Positions 7,182 to 7,766 of a DNA stretch of 7,766 bases are shown piece after piece (position 1 is the stretch's first letter; each line of letters starts with the position of its first letter). Made by a program: the position numbers and the translations under genes. The notes under the pieces were generated by a model, which saw nothing but the letters and a program-made list of their open reading frames with translations, made no database searches and was not told the DNA's origin. Source of the DNA: Anaerobacillus sp. (GTDB lineage: Bacteria; Bacillota; Bacilli; Bacillales; Anaerobacillaceae); contig SKSA01000106.1 of assembly GCA_007118195.1 (NCBI GenBank), positions 1 to 7,766 on the forward strand, read 5' to 3'.

Positions 7182-7250
7182 TACTTTCTTTAATTCAATC
7201 CATCCTGCTCAAATATAAGACTAATCAGAAAATTAATTTTAAAGAAAGTA
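7182..7250. repeat. 12-bp perfect inverted repeat in the oppB-oppC gap
   Basis: TACTTTCTTTAA (7182-7193) and TTAAAGAAAGTA (7239-7250) are exact reverse complements, separated by 45 bases. They sit in the only large gap inside the operon (7147-7278, 132 bases), upstream of the oppC ribosome site. In mRNA they could form a long-looped AU-rich stem; in DNA the wide spacing could serve a dimeric regulator. No T-run follows the distal arm on the minus strand (it continues TTTATAGGGACA), so it is not a standard terminator. I found no convincing promoter in the gap. Confidence 0.5.
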
Positions 7251-7278
7251 CTCATGGAAGACCGTAAATAAATTGTTA

Positions 7279-7766
7279 TTAATTATATTTGATACGTGGA
7301 TCTAATAGTCGATAAAGCAAATCTGCGATTAAGTTCATCGTTATTACCATTACAGCAATTATAAATACACAGGCTTGTACGATTGCCATATCGCGTGTAT
7401 TGACAGCTTGAATTAATAATTGTCCTAATCCCGGCCAAGAAAATACAGTTTCTGTAATTAATGTCCCACCAACTAACGTCGATGTTTGTAAAGCGGTTAT
7501 TGTTATAACTGGAATGAGAGAATTTCTGAATGCATGTTTTAAAACAACGATTCTGTCTTTGATCCCTTTACTTTTGGCTGTTCGAATATAATCTTGACTT
7601 AAAATTTCAATCATACTAGAGCGAATAAGCCGAGTCATTTCCGCGGCAATACCTGTACCGAGAGTTATTGCAGGAAGAAGAACATGTAAAAAAGTACCTC
7701 TACCTGATACAGGAAGCATTCCTAATGTTACTGAAAAAATTAAAATTAACATTATTCCTAGCCAAA
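7279..7766 (-). CDS. oppB: Oligopeptide/dipeptide ABC transporter permease, OppB/DppB type, 5'-truncated by the window edge
   Basis: The C-terminal half of the second channel subunit; relatives have about 305-340 residues and about 162 are visible. The frame stays open to the window end (WLGIMLILIFSVTLG), so the ATG at 7752 is internal. Diagnostic features are FSVTLGMLPVSGRG near the start of the visible part, LPAITLG with the next TM segment, EMTRLIRSSMIEILSQDYI, the EAA loop DYIRTAKSKGIKDRIVVLKH that contacts OppD/OppF, FSWPGLGQLLIQAVNTRD, and the terminal LADLLYRLLDPRI-like end (IADLLYRLLDPRI). It lies 132 bases upstream of oppC, much looser than the rest of the operon. A promoter and a substrate-binding protein gene would be expected further upstream, outside the window. 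Confidence 0.93.
   Translation of the reverse strand, partial: WLGIMLILIFSVTLGMLPVSGRGTFLHVLLPAITLGTGIAAEMTRLIRSSMIEILSQDYIRTAKSKGIKDRIVVLKHAFRNSLIPVITITALQTSTLVGGTLITETVFSWPGLGQLLIQAVNTRDMAIVQACVFIIAVMVITMNLIADLLYRLLDPRIKYN

Noticed and set aside
7160..7278. Internal promoter for oppC
   Set aside because: AT-rich -10-like strings exist (for example TATATT and TATTTA on the minus strand), but none has a -35 box at 16-18 bases.
1..7766. CRISPR array, tRNA, rRNA or replication origin
   Set aside because: No regularly spaced direct repeats, cloverleaf, ribosomal sequence or DnaA-box cluster was seen.

Overview
The window looks like chromosomal DNA of a low-GC Gram-positive of the family Bacillaceae. 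The evidence is the AT-rich base composition, strong AAGGAGG-type ribosome binding sites, a trehalose-6-phosphate hydrolase followed by a GntR-type TreR (the Bacillus arrangement), and close resemblance from memory to the Bacillus subtilis TreA and TreR proteins. The genus cannot be fixed from this sequence alone.

Region 1 (1-2381, plus strand) is the 3' part of a trehalose utilisation operon. It holds a 5'-truncated treA (phospho-alpha-(1,1)-glucosidase), then treR 20 bases downstream, then an intergenic block of nested GGTGTC/GACACC palindromes, and finally a good intrinsic terminator at 2341-2381. The matching PTS transporter gene (treP) would be expected just upstream, outside the window.

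Region 2 (2387-3045, read on the minus strand) is a decayed-looking junction. It holds a RimJ/RimL-type GNAT acetyltransferase that has lost its N-terminus and has no good start codon. Immediately next to the lost end is a gene-free stretch of about 170 bases packed with four consecutive hairpins (2883-3001). Two of these have mutually exclusive pairings. This stretch resembles the end of an IS200/IS605/IS1341-type element or another structured RNA, and is the most interesting unexplained part of the window.

Region 3 (3046-7766, minus strand) is an oligopeptide/dipeptide (Opp/Dpp-type) ABC importer operon in the order oppB (cut by the window end), oppC, oppD, oppF. An M20 metallopeptidase of the glutamate carboxypeptidase (CPG2-like) group follows 16 bases after oppF. 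Gene spacings of 17, 0 and 16 bases downstream of oppC imply one transcript with translational coupling. The exception is a 132-base oppB-oppC gap that carries a perfect 12-bp inverted repeat. No substrate-binding protein gene is in the window; it may lie further upstream. The likely logic is import of a peptide or acyl-amino acid followed by cytosolic hydrolysis by the M20 enzyme.

Nothing in the window is clearly a new defence system. The open questions concern the structured non-coding stretches and the transporter-peptidase pairing.
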